NCBI GenBank assembly: GCA_003646715.1
Contig: QMLL01000144.1
Span: 1 to 5,425, forward strand
DNA length: 5,425 nucleotides
From: Deltaproteobacteria bacterium
GTDB taxonomy: Bacteria > Desulfobacterota > Syntrophobacteria > B119-G9
Direction of reading: 5' to 3'
Below the pieces are notes generated by a model. That model made no database searches. It was not told the DNA's origin and worked only from the letters and a program-made list of their open reading frames with translations. Of the stretch, positions 5,310-5,425 are shown in pieces. The stretch's first letter is position 1; each line of letters opens with the position of its first letter. The position numbers were made by a program, and so were the translations under genes.

Positions 5310-5425
5310 TTACTGCTCCACCAGTTCCACTCTCCTATTTTTGGCACGCCCTTCCTCGGTTTTGTTGGAGGCTACAGGGGCCAATGAGGCTACGCCGTAG
5401 GCTGCCAGCCTCTTGGGAGAAATGT
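5310..5425 (-). CDS. OmpA-family protein, C-terminal end only (5' part outside window)
   Basis: The last 37 codons of a gene entering from the right edge on the minus strand, ending with TAA at 5312-5310. The translation includes RLAAYGVASLAPVASN followed by KTEEGRAKNRRVELVEQ. This is the closing segment of the OmpA/MotB C-terminal domain (OmpA_C), in which the GRAKNRRVE motif forms part of the site that binds the diaminopimelate of peptidoglycan. The protein is therefore probably an outer-membrane porin, Pal-type lipoprotein or other envelope anchor; which one cannot be told without the N-terminus. The residue that most members carry as Asp or Ala before Thr-Glu is Lys here (SNKTEEG), a minor variation. 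The segment was found by reading all minus-strand frames at the edge. No intrinsic terminator is obvious after the stop codon. Confidence 0.87.
   Translation of the reverse strand, partial: ISPKRLAAYGVASLAPVASNKTEEGRAKNRRVELVEQ

Noticed and set aside
5164..5330. Minus-strand open frame ending in MSLTRKIESVEVFEKDRKGG
   Set aside because: It overlaps the end of the OmpA-family gene in another frame; its only ATG (5226) gives 20 residues with poor ribosome-binding context, and nothing in it is recognisable.

Overview
The window looks like chromosomal DNA of a Gram-negative bacterium with moderate GC. An OmpA-type peptidoglycan-binding domain implies an outer membrane. The hybrid histidine kinase, the cobalamin-dependent radical SAM enzyme with a DUF4070-type tail and the intergenic TGGATTCC/GGAATGAC palindromic repeats are a combination I associate with anaerobic or metabolically versatile lineages such as Desulfobacterota, Nitrospirota or anammox Planctomycetota. 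The sequence alone does not settle which. I see no phage, plasmid, transposase, CRISPR, tRNA or rRNA signal.

Layout. (1) Positions 2-1672, plus strand: the 3' part of a hybrid sensor histidine kinase (end of one PAS domain, a full PAS domain, HisKA, HATPase, receiver). Its frame is open to the left edge, so its true start lies outside the window. (2) Positions 1677-3215, minus strand: a complete B12-binding radical SAM protein of the HpnP-like/DUF4070 group, converging on the kinase with only 4 bp between the stop codons. (3) Positions 3216-3589: a gene-poor stretch with the upstream region of the radical SAM gene, a doubtful 67-codon open frame and small AT-rich inverted repeats. (4) Positions 3590-4492, minus strand: a 300-residue DUF3419/BtaA-like SAM-dependent transferase. 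(5) Positions 4493-5309: a long intergenic region. It holds a candidate promoter, a GC-richer patch with a perfect 12-bp palindrome, and a composite repeat made of two oppositely oriented REP-like palindromes around a tandem array of GTCATTCC units. (6) Positions 5310-5425, minus strand: the last 37 codons of an OmpA-family protein, running off the right edge.

How the genes may work together. The three minus-strand genes (OmpA-like, DUF3419, radical SAM) point the same way but are separated by about 820 and 370 bp, so a single tight operon is unlikely. Two of them are SAM-using enzymes whose best-known relatives act on membrane lipids: HpnP methylates hopanoids and BtaA attaches the aminocarboxypropyl group of betaine lipids. 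A role in envelope lipid modification is a reasonable but unproven hypothesis. The kinase ends in a receiver and has no partner regulator here; its signal cannot be read from the sequence.
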